Origin: Selaginella moellendorffii
Taxonomy: Eukaryota; Streptophyta; Lycopodiopsida; Selaginellales; Selaginellaceae
Direction of reading: 5' to 3'
Assembly: GCF_000143415.4 (NCBI RefSeq)
Contig: NW_003314292.1
Coordinates: forward strand, 858,812-922,811
Length of the DNA stretch: 64,000 nt
Shown here: piece after piece, positions 33,943 to 45,436 of the stretch
Layout of the letters: each line of letters opens with the position of its first letter
Position numbering within the stretch: the first letter of the stretch is position 1
Notes under the pieces: generated by a model
The model's database searches: none
Told to the model about the DNA's origin: nothing
What the model saw: only the letters and a program-made list of their open reading frames with translations
Position numbers and translations under genes: made by a program

Positions 33943-34283
33943 ATTCATGAAAAGTGAAGATCATTGCCATTTTCTTTAGTCAATGGTGGCCAAGGTCTTT
34001 GTTTGAATGAATTGGGCGAGATCTTAATTGATGCTTAATCGAAAGCCCAGAATTTGAGCGTGAGAGCGTTCAAATTGGATGATTGAAAAACTGGATGAAC
34101 GAATGGGAGTTAGACAGCCCAGAATTTGGGCGTAAAGAGCGACAAATTCCTTATCTTCAACGAAAAGATCATGAGAGTTATGGATGGATTTACAGTGTGA
34201 AGTGGAAGCTTACAATTTGGGGCTTTCGCAACAGAGAAAGAGAAGTGGATCAAACACTAAACATCCTTAATTGGAATAACATT

Positions 34284-34622
34284 TCAAGGATGCGCTTGGC
34301 TTCTCTGGATACAATCGAAGTGCCCAGGGAGACGAATTTTACACTTACTGGAGTATGCCTTGATCACTCTATTAGCATTCTTCCCTTTGGTAGCAACCAG
34401 CATGCTACACAGGCAATCCAAGCTGAGGAGCTTGACGGCCTTGCAGCACGATGCGTCTGGGCTGTTCTTCACGGATCCAAACTGGACACAAGGAGCACAC
34501 GTATCGAAGACTTGTGCGCGATTACACCTCATGGAATGTGCTCCTGGCGTGGATATGATCAACAAGATCATCACAAGCACCAGGGGGATAAACTTCGCGA
34601 AAGAAAGATGGCCTTTTTCCAT
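34284..34622 (-). CDS. Secreted 8-Cys LTP/AAI-like protein, divergent intact paralogue
   Basis: A single frame of 112 aa from MEKGHLSFAKF (an upstream in-frame ATG at 34640 adds 6 residues). A strong signal peptide (VLVMILLIISTPGAHS) precedes a mature part with the same Cys layout as copies A-C: CNRAQVFDTCAPC, SCC, CLC, C and C. CCKAV and CLCS are shared with them, so it is of the same family but older. Its 5' end survives as relics in the duplicated flanks at 24.6, 41.5 and 45.2 kb, so this gene was once part of the unit too. The 3' end may have a small second exon that I could not find. Confidence 0.65.
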   Translation of the reverse strand: MEKGHLSFAKFIPLVLVMILLIISTPGAHSMRCNRAQVFDTCAPCVQFGSVKNSPDASCCKAVKLLSLDCLCSMLVATKGKNANRVIKAYSSKCKIRLPGHFDCIQRSQAHP

Positions 34623-34971
34623 TTTGGAAGCTAGAATCACACTTTCTCACTACTGCTGCGATCTCGATTCTTTTTCTTATAAAGCTAGGGATGGATGTTT
34701 GCTTCGTGCTGCCGCAATGATTCAGCTTTACACGATCAACATAAACGCGTCGTGAATCGATCACTTCAAGAACACTTCAAGCAAAGCAGTGCTGTCATGA
34801 GCTCGCTACGAGCTAGCAAATTAGAAATCAGCTGGTAGCTACATGGAAGCTCGGGGTTGGGGATACTCCCAAATAACTTACCTTGTCCAACACTTGTCCA
34901 CCCGTTATCTTGATAACAAAAATCTTTCATTTTATTGAGTCATGCCTTTTATATCAATAAAAGCAATAACA

Positions 34972-35553
34972 TCAATAGAGTGAGGTTGTGAAGGAGACGG
35001 TTTGAAGAGGGCTTCCACAATGGTATTGCTGAATGATATCAGCCAGTGAGTTGACAAGTCGACTATCCATGGGCTTCACCAAGGGATTCCTCTGTGGTAC
35101 AAGCACGAAATCATACGTGTGGTTCCTTGCATTGAATGGATTTGGGTATGGAATGTTCTTGCTGGTGTTGGAAGGAGATACATAAGGCTCCAAAATGCTG
35201 CCCTTCACAGCTCCTGTACCAAGCCACCATGATTTGTAAAGTTTTGTAAACCAAAATATATATTACTTACCAGTGCTGCCGGCTGGAATGTTTGCAACCC
35301 AAAAGTTGATGTAGGGGTAAACTTTATTTGACGCTACCAATGCCTTTTGATCTGCCATGACCACCGAGAAGAGACGAGTAGTGCCATTCTTCCCAAATCC
35401 TTCAATGTCAACTGTAGGGGCAGAATCGGTGCTGCTCAATGAGACGAAGTTGCCATTCCCGACTGTGGTGGAACCATATTGTACAAGCAAACCCACACTA
35501 ACTTGAACCAGAAAGAAGCAGAGAACGAAGCAAAACACCACTGAAATTGCCAT
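34972..35553 (-). CDS. Secreted divergent PEBP-like protein, copy D (inverted arm)
   Basis: Exons are 35553-35271 and 35213-34972, 174 aa. The signal peptide starts MAISVVFCFVLCFFLVQ, and FWVANIPAG replaces FWIANIPAG, a pair of changes shared with copy E only. Exon 2 has KGS at its start and a final Tyr, as in copy B. It is intact although its AAI neighbour is broken. Confidence 0.65.
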
Positions 35554-35784
35554 TAAAAAATGGATTGATGGATTGATGTTTTATTTCTTTGATATTTATA
35601 CAAAAGGCCATAGTTAATTCCGTCCATGCCTTTGATAAATTGTGCAAGTTTTCTAAAAATCTAGTGAACCAAATGGTCCTAAGTTTATAATAAGAATGGT
35701 ATAGGTTGAAATTAGAAAACACCAAGAACAAACTTGCATATAAATATATAACTAGAAAGTATTTGCATATAAATACGTACATAA

Positions 35785-36132
35785 CTTCCTGATGACTTCA
35801 CCTGCAAAGAACTAGTGACTACAAACACTTTGATCATTGAACGTACATTGATTATCCTCTGGGAGTACTACTTGACAAGACTCCACATATCTCTTCATTG
35901 TTTCTTTTGCAAACAAGAGAAGAAACAATGAGTGAACACAAGCGATTGGGGCCTAGAACATTCACTGCTTTGTAACAATTTACGTCTGGATGCTCAAGAA
36001 CAGTGCCAGATGCCACACACGGGACGCATTCTTTGAGAAGATGAGCTCGATTGCACTGAGAAGTCCCATAATTGGGGAAATGGCCAATTGAACCAAGCTG
36101 AGGACAAGAAGCTGTAGTGCTTTAGAATCCAT
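35785..36132 (-). pseudogene. Broken 8-Cys LTP/AAI-like gene, copy D
   Basis: The frame starts at ATG 36132 like copies A-C but has lost one T in the signal-peptide region (TTGGTTCAATTGG for TTGGTTTCAATTGG), which shifts the frame. The Cys-Cys pair codons now read TGTTAC, losing one conserved Cys. The exon-2 stop context is also altered (GTCATCAGG). Confidence 0.75.
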
Positions 36133-36299
36133 TAGAGGCAACTCCATAGGTAGCAGCAAGGAAGCCTAATTCTTAGCTAACAAGTAAAAACATGTGAGTT
36201 GGATTGACAAAACGAGCTACATTGTGAACAAAGTAATGGACTTTTATCGCATATGAAGAATTTAAGCATACAAGGGAAATATTTTACTAGGGCCAGTAA

Positions 36300-39200
36300 G
36301 AAACAAGATCCTTACTTGCTTAGTCGAAGAACTGTACATTGCCTGCTCAAACCCAGCTTTGCATATAGTCTTTTGCCTATTAGCCAAATTGTGAAGGAAA
36401 ATTAACAATCAGAGTCTCTTCCCCCATGACAATAGCTCAGCAGATAGATATTCACACATTAATGGTGTTAAGCATTATGTCATTTTCACCATCAAGCATT
36501 CCAGTGGCAAGCTCAAATGGTTGGGTGTTGTGGAGGTATATAGATACAGCAAGTATATATAATGCTAAGAATTAGTAGTTGATCATTAGGGAACAAATAA
36601 TTAACATTTATTATGCCTAACCATATACCAAATGTAGTCTCCCGACAGGATTGTGTGAATACTTTTACTATCAGTGAAAACATTGATTGGTTGCTCAATG
36701 TCTTGCCACAAAACAAAATTAAAACTAAAATCAAATCCTCAAATTCAAAGAACTTACAAAAGCTAGTATATATAAAATAGTGTCTTCAACTGATTCAATC
36801 TTCCTCTTTTTACTATTTGTATCACCAATAGTAATCCACTTATATTGCTTTATAATTATTGCAGAAACACTGTTGGAAATGTATTAGTATTAGCAATCTA
36901 CTATGATTTGTTGTGAATTATCACAAAACTTACTTCTACCCATGAGACTTGAGCTAGTTGATTAATTTGTCTCCCCTGGATCAGTATGTCATCATAATCA
37001 TGCTAAGATCAATTGCATGTTGGACACCTTTAAAAAAAAGAAAAGGAGACTTTAGAAAAAATAAAATAAAAGTGCATACCTCATCCTCCTTCTTCTAAGT
37101 GTAACCTAAGCTATAAAATGTGGCCATTTACAATGTTACACCATAATATTTACCTCCAACAAGAATTGTGATGTGCTACACTTCACCATGAAAAACTCAA
37201 TAGTAACTTGATCTAGTTATTGCTACTTTAGTGCCCCAAAGATGGGAAGTAGAAAACTTAAATATGTGTGGCTGAAGAAGAAGAATAAATTGAATCCTAG
37301 AATGCAAAAAACCCTAAATTTGTTTTTGAGGGAAGTTTCTCAAATACATTTGAAGTTTCCCACCCATGAAGCTAAAGTTTCCTTTCAAGAGGCATATATT
37401 CCTGTTGGGAAGTATAAAACAAATATTTCCTGTTAGGAAGATATTTTTCCCATTAGGAGATTTTTTTATCGGGAAAATGTGTATCTATTAGAGTATATTA
37501 ATTGTTTATATAAATAAGGTTTGAAAATTTTTCTTTCTTTATATTTTATAACTACTATGGTAAATCACTTTGTTAGATATAAGGACTTAATAGTTCTCAC
37601 ATCTACATTGTTCAAATACAAAAAAGAACATGCTAGAGATTGCAAAGAAAGGCTAAGATACTTAACAGCCAATTTAGTAGTTCACTCTTATGAATGTGTT
37701 ATCGAAGAGTCAGGATGAAACAAAAGAAATAATGTTGGGTGCAAATAATATTTATAATTTAGTCAAAAACAATAATCTTGAAGAACATTTAGGCCCATCA
37801 GGAAACATATCTTTTCCAATCTAAATTAGATGAAGAAATAACAAACTTGCAAAGTCAATTAAGATTAAATTGTTATAAAAATATAACTTTATCTTACCTT
37901 TTACAATATATTATCTTTATAGGTGTATAGTAAATGCCCTTATGACCTTGAGGTTCACTTGGGCATTCATGAAAAAAGTTTATGCTAAAGTTGTTCACGA
38001 GAGGAAGGTTGATTATAAAATTCTAAAAGCATGGACCATTATTCCTGTTAATTGTAATAGAAAAAGACTTTTGGAAGTGGTTAATGAGGAAAACACGCAA
38101 TAGAGCTATAATAACAATATTAACTTGAAGTTAGTCAATAAGGAAAACATGCAATAAAGCCATAATAATAGTGTCGAGTTAGAGTTGGGCAACCTTTCCA
38201 TCATGTTCATAGTTGATGAGTGTGCCAAAGTTGTGTAACATCTTTCGAATGGATCTAGCACTTCAACATTAAATCCATATTAACTTTTCTAAAACATTGC
38301 AATTGATTCTTCTGAAACACAAAGAAGTAAAGTTCTTGGACCAAGTGTCAAAGTGATTAAGACGTAGTGTTTTCCAAAAAAAAATTGAAGTGTTATTATC
38401 TGCAAAAATTACATACTTTCCTAATATAAGTTTATTATTCCTACCAAGGAACTTCCTATTGAACTTAGCTCTCATTGGTGTTTCTAATAAGTAACTTTTC
38501 ATTAGACTTTGTTCCTGACAAATAACTTTCTATTAGGTTTTTTTATTAATAATATTTTCATTTGGCAACCTCCCACTGGACTTGTTCCCAATGGTGTTCC
38601 TAATGGACCTCATTGCATTAGCAATGCATTTGAAGCCCACCCGAATAAACAAGGTTTTTTATAAAATTGTTTCATTTTTTAAATAGATCTTCTGTTAGGA
38701 ATATTTGATGATTAAGGCTATTGTTTAAACCCATGTTGCAATTGCTTGAAGAAGCTATGAGGTAAGAGGGAAGGCTCTCAATCTCATCCCTCATATCTAC
38801 TAATTTAAGAGAAATGAAAAAACCAATTTGAGAACAACTATAATTTGATTCCAAGGAGTTATATCAATTCTAAACTTTTATAGTATGAGATGATGGAGGA
38901 AATTGTGCATGGCCTTAGCTACTCAAGGATGCACTTTTATTGAGAGCCACGTAAACACAAATAGTCAAATGTTTACAAATTAAAGGACCCATAGAAGATT
39001 TACCAACAATTAAAGAATCAACATGAAAGCAAATGAGCTTAGATGGGGCATAAGCTATGGTATAACAATTTTTTAACAGTTGACTTAATGGGCTTCACAA
39101 CACAATACAATGAAAGCATTGCATTTATTTGATCCAAAGTTAATGGAGAAGTAAAAACTTTGTGGCATTTAGATGGTTATTATTGTTTTTTATTGTTGTC

Positions 39201-39960
39201 ACTACTCTTTACTATCTCAAAATATAGGGTATATGAATTTCCAAAATTGTCCACATGATCATCGATAGTAGCATAAGATTAATAGCTAGCCACTACCTTT
39301 CAACATTGAAAGTTGATTTAATCATTTGTAACATATACACAGCATGGTATGGCATCTAAAAAACTCCATAGTGACTTTGCAGAAAAGTTCAACCTTATTG
39401 AAGTGGATATAAATGAATTCTAAGGAGAGTGAAGATTCATTTAAAGTAAAAATGTCCATTGTACTAGCGGATTGAGCAACTTTGGAAAAACATCTTTGAC
39501 AAGGTTGCTATTAATATTTTCATCTTATTTATATTGTTATATTTAAAAAATTATTTTTAGAATTATTTTTATATAAAAATTTATTCAGCTTGAAAGCTTT
39601 CAATAAGTGGTTTTACACACATTCAACCATAATGGAATAGAAGGGTGTTCTTGATTGGGGAAGTGATACATATATACAAAGTTTGTATGTTGCATTGTCT
39701 TAGACTTAGAAAAGGAGTTTAACATCTTTGTGGAGTGTCATAACCTCCATAAACTCCATGCTAATAGAAAGTTAATTACTCCTCATTCATCATGGCAATC
39801 TAATACAAGTTTCAAACCAACAGAAAATCATTAATTGATATAAAAATTGTGGCTGACATACTTGTTTCTCACATATTGGTAGCCCTTGAAGCAAACAAGG
39901 ACATAATGCACTTGGACATAACAAAGATATTTCCACCAAATGATTTTCCACTCCCATAGG
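36300..39960. other. AT-rich intergenic DNA between inverted units
   Basis: No gene was recognised. 36440-36530 is the tail of the duplicated flank. About 37380-37470 and 38440-38620 hold many near-repeats of cctgttaggaag / cccattaggag type. An imperfect tandem repeat of about 57 bp is at 38078-38195 (gaggaaaacacgcaatagagc / aaggaaaacatgcaataaagcc). It is probably old non-autonomous transposon debris. Confidence 0.5.
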
Positions 39961-40004
39961 TAATTCAGTTGTCTCACGGACAACTATAGTACTATTGCAG
40001 GATT

Positions 40005-40800
40005 TTTGTTATTTACATGATAAAGCACAGAAGGATGCTGTGCTAGATGCCATAGGGGAATAAACATGCGAGATTCTACTGAATATTCTCCATTCTAAGA
40101 TATCAATCCCTAAAGGAAGCCTTTGGAAAAATAAAAAACACGCAGATGTGTGCAAAACAAAATCAATATCACTGATGCTGCTTGAGAGTTTTGGCTGGCT
40201 GGCGTGTTTGACAGTCGTGAGTGTATTCACCAAGTCAATCAATACCCAAAGGAAGGAGCATCTTTACATTTGGGAAGACGACATGGATAGTTCCAGGAGT
40301 GGAGGGATCGGAGGAACCAGTTCCATATCCAGGCCCAATCGGCTCTAATATGGACGCAGTGTTCACTGTTTAATCCAGCGCCCTCGAAAAGGTGGAGGTA
40401 ATCACGCAGTACACCCTAAATAAAATAAGATTACGTGTTGGCGAACTCTCATTGGGCTTGGACACCGCTCTGGATCGTTTCGAGTGTGCTCGCAATCTCT
40501 TTGGAAGCCAACCGTCCATGTTTGCCATCGGTGAATCGTCCCGCTTCAGAGGATTGACGAAGAAATCCCGGAAGAATCCTTGGGATCCAACAATGCGAGC
40601 TAGGAAGCAGACCGTGATCCAGCAAAAGGAAGTGCTCATCTCGTCCCTATGGCAAGCTCAGCAGCTCAAGGCTCCGGAGCGCTCGCTCGACTTTGAGCAG
40701 CTCAGCGCGAAGTACACGTAGCTCCAGCTGGATAACCGTGTGCAACCAGCGAGACGTACTGCTCCAGCAATTCCCAGATCTCCAAGATTAAAGTGAAAGG
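40005..40800 (+). pseudogene. Relic of the coiled-coil-type gene, unit E flank
   Basis: It is the inverted homologue of 27.95-28.7 kb. The + strand shows VGELSLGLDTALDRF, FAIGESSRF, MRARKQTVIQQKEVLISSL and APERSLDFEQLSAKYT before a TAG. It is the best preserved copy of the middle part: a frame of about 109 codons is open (40392-40721). Confidence 0.45.
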
Positions 40801-41043
40801 TCATATCCATTTTATTACAGAAGGGGTAGAGTTCCAATTCATGTAGATTGTAACCCCTCCAATTCGTGTCTACCATGATGGAGAGAGCTCGTTCATTCTC
40901 GTTTCGGGACCCCATACCTGCAGAAAATGTGTTCGTACAACGTACTTGTACATTTAGTGAATGTGAATGTTGCTGTGTCGGTAGGCTACAGGCCGCTGTA
41001 CGCCAAAGTTGCTCCCATGCAACACGAGGCAAAGACGCCACTG

Positions 41044-41059
41044 GGGGGATTCGACCCCC
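41044..41059 (-). repeat. tRNA T-arm-like sequence, copy 3
   Basis: The minus strand reads GGGGGTCGAATCCCCC, one base shorter in the loop than copies 1 and 2. It has the same neighbours in inverted orientation. Confidence 0.4.
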
Positions 41060-41179
41060 GACCCAAAGGGAAGGGATCTTGTATGGCTCTAGGCAAATTG
41101 AATTACTTCTAGAATAATGAGCTCCATTTCTCTCACATCATTCCGAATGGCTATTTTTTAGAAACCAGATTCCTAATTT

Positions 41180-41345
41180 GCAACAAACCTTCCTTAGCAT
41201 GATGCTTCAAGAGCATCCTCAACGTGAAGTGGATGTTATGCTTTATGCTGACAAGCGCCCAATGTCCCTGTTCTTCCTAGACAAAGCTTGTAAAGCGTAC
41301 ATCAAAGGCATCACACATGTATTCTTCGACAAGAGACGTTCACTC
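41180..41345 (+). repeat. Exon-like repeated segment (ADVMLYADK-type) copy 3
   Basis: The + strand reads VDVMLYADKRPMSLFFLDKACK and KGITHVFFDKRR in one open frame. It is the inverted counterpart of the copies at 22.5 and 27.4 kb. Confidence 0.5.
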
Positions 41346-41676
41346 CTGGCGTGGATTTGATCAACAAAGCAGCACCATGGAGAAACTTCATGAAAGAAAG
41401 ATGGCCTAAATGGAAATTCTACTTAATGACGACCAGCTCCAGCAAGTCCCAGAGATTCAACACCAGTTCAAAGCTTCTGATGAGCTCCACTTGCAGATTG
41501 CACAATTACAACACATAGAATGCACTCCTGGCGTGGATCTGATCAACAGGATCATCACAAGCAGCACCATGAGGATAAACTTCGCGAAAGAAAGATGGCC
41601 TCTTTCCATAAATGGAAATTCTAGAATCACTCAATTCATTGAGTCATGCCTCTTAATATCAATAAAAACAATAAGA

Positions 41677-42258
41677 TCAATGGAGTGAGGTCGTGAACGA
41701 GACGGTTTGGAGAGGGCTTCCACAGTGGTATTGCTGGATAATATCAGCCAGTGAGTTGACAAGTCGACTATCCATGGGCTTCACCAAGGGATTCCTCTGT
41801 GGTACAAGCACGAAATCATACGTGTGGTTCCTTGCATTGAATGGATTTGGGTATGGAATGTTCTTGCTGGTGTTGGAAGGAGATACATAAGGCTCCAAAA
41901 TGCTGCCCTTCACAGCTCCTGTACCAAGCCACCATGATTTGTAAAGTTTTGTAAACCAAAATATATATTACTTACCAGTGCTGCCGGCTGGAATGTTTGC
42001 AACCCAAAAGTTGATGTAGGGGTAAACTTTATTTGACGCTACCAATGCCTTTTGATCTGCCATGACCACCGAGAAGAGACGAGTAGTGCCATTCTTCCCA
42101 AATCCTTCAATGTCAACTGTAGGGGCAGAATCGGTGCTGCTCAATGAGACGAAGTTGCCATTCCCGACTGTGGTGGAACCATATTGTACAAGCAAACCCA
42201 CACTAACTTGAACCAGAAAGAAGCAGAGAACGAAGCAAAACACCACTGAAATTGCCAT
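41677..42258 (-). CDS. Secreted divergent PEBP-like protein, copy E (inverted arm)
   Basis: Exons are 42258-41976 and 41918-41677, 174 aa. Exon 1 is the same protein as copy D (MAISV, FFLVQ, FWVAN). Exon 2 starts KGS like B and D but ends in SLH like A and C, so it looks like a mosaic. Splice sites are intact. Confidence 0.65.
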
Positions 42259-42495
42259 TAAAAAATGGATTGATGAATTGATGTTTTATTTCTTTGAGAT
42301 TTATACAAAAGGCCATAGTTAATTCCGTCCATGCCTTTGATAAATTGTGCAAGTTTTCTAAAAATCTAGTGAACCAAATGGTCTTAAGTTTATAATAAGA
42401 ATGGTATAGGTTGAAATTAGAAAACACCAAGAACAAACTTGCATATAAATATATAATTAGAAAGTATTTGCATATAAATACATACACAACTTCCC

Positions 42496-42927
42496 TTACA
42501 TGATGCCTTCACCTGCAAAGAATAATAGCATAATAAAATTAGTGACTACAAACACTTTGATCATTGAACTTACATTGATAATCTTCTGGGAGCACTACTC
42601 CAACACTGCTTGATTGAGAAGGAAATATCTAATTGTAATTGTAAATGTATTAGCAAAAACAGTGACTTCCATTTAACATATCTCTTCATTGTTTCTTTTG
42701 CAAAAACACCAGTAGAAGAAGCAATGAGTGAACACAAGCAATTGTGGCCTAGAACATTCACTGCTTTGCAACAATTTACATCTGGATTCTCAAGAACAGT
42801 GCCAGATGCCACACGGGACGCATTCTTTGAGAAGATGAGCTCGATCACACTAAGAAGTCCTGCAATTGGGGAAATGGCCAATTGAAACCAAGCTGAGGAT
42901 AAGAAGCTGTAGTGCTTTAGAATCCAT
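42496..42927 (-). pseudogene. Broken 8-Cys LTP/AAI-like gene, copy E
   Basis: It starts at ATG 42927 like the intact copies. It has TAG in place of the Gln before the first mature Cys, a 2-nt deletion in the CVPCVASG segment, and about 70 nt of unrelated sequence replacing the region before the seventh Cys (about 42597-42675). The exon-2 remnant with its stop is at 42496-42512. It cannot encode the 8-Cys protein. Confidence 0.75.
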
Positions 42928-42999
42928 TAGAGGCAACTCCACAGGTAGCAGCAAGGAAGCCTAGTTCTTAGCTAACAAGTAAAGACATGTGAGCTGGTT

Positions 43000-43960
43000 T
43001 GACAGAACGAGCTACATTGTGATCAAAGTAATGGACTTGAAGATTTTAAAAATACAAGCGAAATATTTTACTAGAACCAGTAAGAAACAAGAACCTTGTC
43101 ACTCTCTCTTAGCTTGTTGCAACTTGCCTAGTCGAAAAACCGTACATTGCCTGCCCAAACCCAGCTTTGCCTATAGTCTTTTGCCTATTATAGCAAACAT
43201 GGCCGAAGTGCGAAGGAAAATTGACGATCGAAGTTTCTTTCCCCGTGACCATAGCTCATCAGATAGATAGATATTCACGCGCTTTAAAGAGATGCCACAA
43301 CGGAGCCTTAGTCAGACACGGTTTCTAAATCAAGGGATGATCACGATTAAAGGTTTATCGAAACTTCTCCGGTCAAATGAAATCCACGTAACAAGAAACT
43401 GCGGACCGCCACCTTTCTTTTTTCTTTTCTATCCACTTGCCTGAGGCTGTCTCCAAAAGTACACACATTTGTTGCCAAGTTCTCCTTCCTTATAGTTCCA
43501 TCATGGAGCAAGAAAGGTATACATACGTTCTTGAGATCACATATGTATACGTCTATACGCCTTGACGAGAAAATAGCTGATCCATATTTGGACCCTTGAA
43601 CTGTTGGATCGATTTTTGGAGCACGAAACACAGTATAGCAAATGTAATGTGGGATCCTCGAGGCCTTTGCTCATATTTGAGGTGCCGAAATCAGACATTG
43701 ATGGTGTTTAAGCACTATCTCATTTTTGCCATCAAGCATTCCAATGGCGAGCTCAAAATGGTTGGGTGCTGTGGAGGTACACAGAAGAAGATATGGTCTC
43801 TTTGGTGATAAACAATCCCTAGTGAGAAAGTATTTGCATATAAATACATACACACCTGCAAAGATGCAAAACAAAATCAATATCAATCGTGGTGCTTGAG
43901 GATTTTATGGCTTTGACAAAGTCGTACCTAGGGTGAGTTCTATATCCACCAAGTCAATCA
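43000..43960. repeat. Inverted counterpart of the 28.7-29.6 kb flank
   Basis: It includes the minus-strand frame 43631-43347 (MFRAPKIDPTVQ, FLLHDGTIRKENLA). It also contains the tgacaaggttcttgtttcttactgg / ccagtaagaaacaagaaccttgtca block common to A, B, C, D and E. Sequence identity by eye is high. Confidence 0.55.
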
Positions 43961-43969
43961 AGGAACGGG

Positions 43970-44640
43970 AAGATGTCAGCAAATCTTTCAATATTTGGGG
44001 GATTTTGGGACATGGATAGTTCCAGGAGTAGAGATTCCACAATCGGCTCTTGGCCGTGTTCACTGTGCAGCCAGATCCTAAGAATTCAGCGCATCCACCT
44101 CGAAAAGGAGGAGGTGATCGTACGCAGTCCTGTACACCCTAAACAAAATAAGATTAAACAACGTGTTGGCGAACTCTTAGCTCGCTGTGCGGCTGCGATG
44201 ACCAATCTTGGCGAGATCCAGAGCTCCGTTTCGAGTGTGCTCGCAATCTCTTTGAAAGTCCAACCGTCCAAGTTTGCCATCGGTGAATCGTCTGGCTCGA
44301 GGATCAAAGTTCCAAAGGAGCTGGACGATGAAAGCCCGGAAGAATCCTTGGGATCTAACAACGCGTGCTAGGAAGCAGATCGTGATTCAGCAAAAGGAAG
44401 CGCTCATCTCGTCCCTGTAGTTCTTTGAATTTTCTGGAACAAGTTCTAGAGTTTGTTCTTTGATTTTTGGCAAGCTCAGCAGCTCGAGGCTCCGGAGAGC
44501 CCGCTCGACTTTGAGCAGCTCAGCGCGAAGTACACGTAGCTCCAGCAGGATCACCACTCCGTGTGCCACCAGCGAGACGTGCTGCTCCAGCAATTCCCGG
44601 ATCTTCAAGATCAAGGTGAAAGGTCACAGAAGGGGTAGAG
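43970..44640 (+). pseudogene. Relic of the coiled-coil-type gene, unit F flank
   Basis: The + strand frame 43973-44371 is open for 132 codons (LHLEKEEVIV-like start, VGELLARCAAAMTNLGEIQ, VSSVLAISLKVQPSKFAIGE, PKELDDESPEESLGSN). It continues after stops with LDFEQLSAKYT and LLQQFPDLQDQ. It is the longest open copy of this exon family. Product unknown. Confidence 0.45.
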
Positions 44641-44833
44641 TTCCAATTCATGTCGGTTGTAACCCAATTGATGGAGAGAGCTCGTCTTGTAGTGTATCAC
44701 CACAAACTTATCCGTAGACTGGAATGTGGAGGGCGTTCCGAGGCGTTCGTACAACGTATTTGTACATACATTTAGGTTAGGCTACAGTCCCCTCTACGCC
44801 AAAGCTGCAAAAAATGCTGCCATGCCGCCACTC

Positions 44834-44850
44834 GGGAGATTCGAACCCCC
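44834..44850 (-). repeat. tRNA T-arm-like sequence, copy 4
   Basis: The minus strand reads GGGGGTTCGAATCTCCC: the loop is intact and there is one mismatch in the stem. Confidence 0.4.
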
Positions 44851-44944
44851 GACCCAAAGGTCCTAGTTGATGGCCTGTATGGCAAACTAATTACTTCTAG
44901 AATAATGAGCCCATTTCTCACATCATAGCAACGATTCTTATACT

Positions 44945-45140
44945 ACGTTGGAAACTGCAACAGACCCCCTCCTCGGCATGATGTTTCAAGAGCATCCTGA
45001 ACGTGAAGTGAATGTTATGCTTTATGCTGACAAGGGCCCAATGTCCTTGTTCTTCCTAGACAAAGCTTGTAAAGCATACATCGAAGGCATTACACATGTA
45101 ATCTTCGACAAGGGACGTTTATGGAATGCACTCCTGGCGT
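44945..45140 (+). repeat. Exon-like repeated segment copy 4
   Basis: The + strand reads VNVMLYADKGPMSLFFLDKACK, then YIEGITHVIFDKGR, following gaaactgcaacag. It is the most diverged copy. Confidence 0.45.
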
Positions 45141-45436
45141 GGATGTGATCAACAAAGCAGCACCATGGGGATAAACTCCGCGAAATAAAGATGGCCTAAA
45201 TGGAAGTCTACTTAACGACTGCAAGTCCCCGATCTTCAAGACCAGTTCAGAGCTTCCCACTCGTAGATTGCGCGATTACAACTCATAGAATGAACTCCTG
45301 GCGTGGATGTGATCAAGAGGATCATCACAAGCAGCACCATGAGGATAAACTTTGCGAAAAAAAGATGAAGTTCTAGAATCAATAAGTACTTCCAATTCAT
45401 TGAGTCATGCCTCTTATATCAATAAAAGCAATAACA

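Noticed and set aside
37242..37436. 64-aa frame in AT-rich DNA
   Set aside because: It lies in repeated 'gttaggaag'-type sequence with low complexity.
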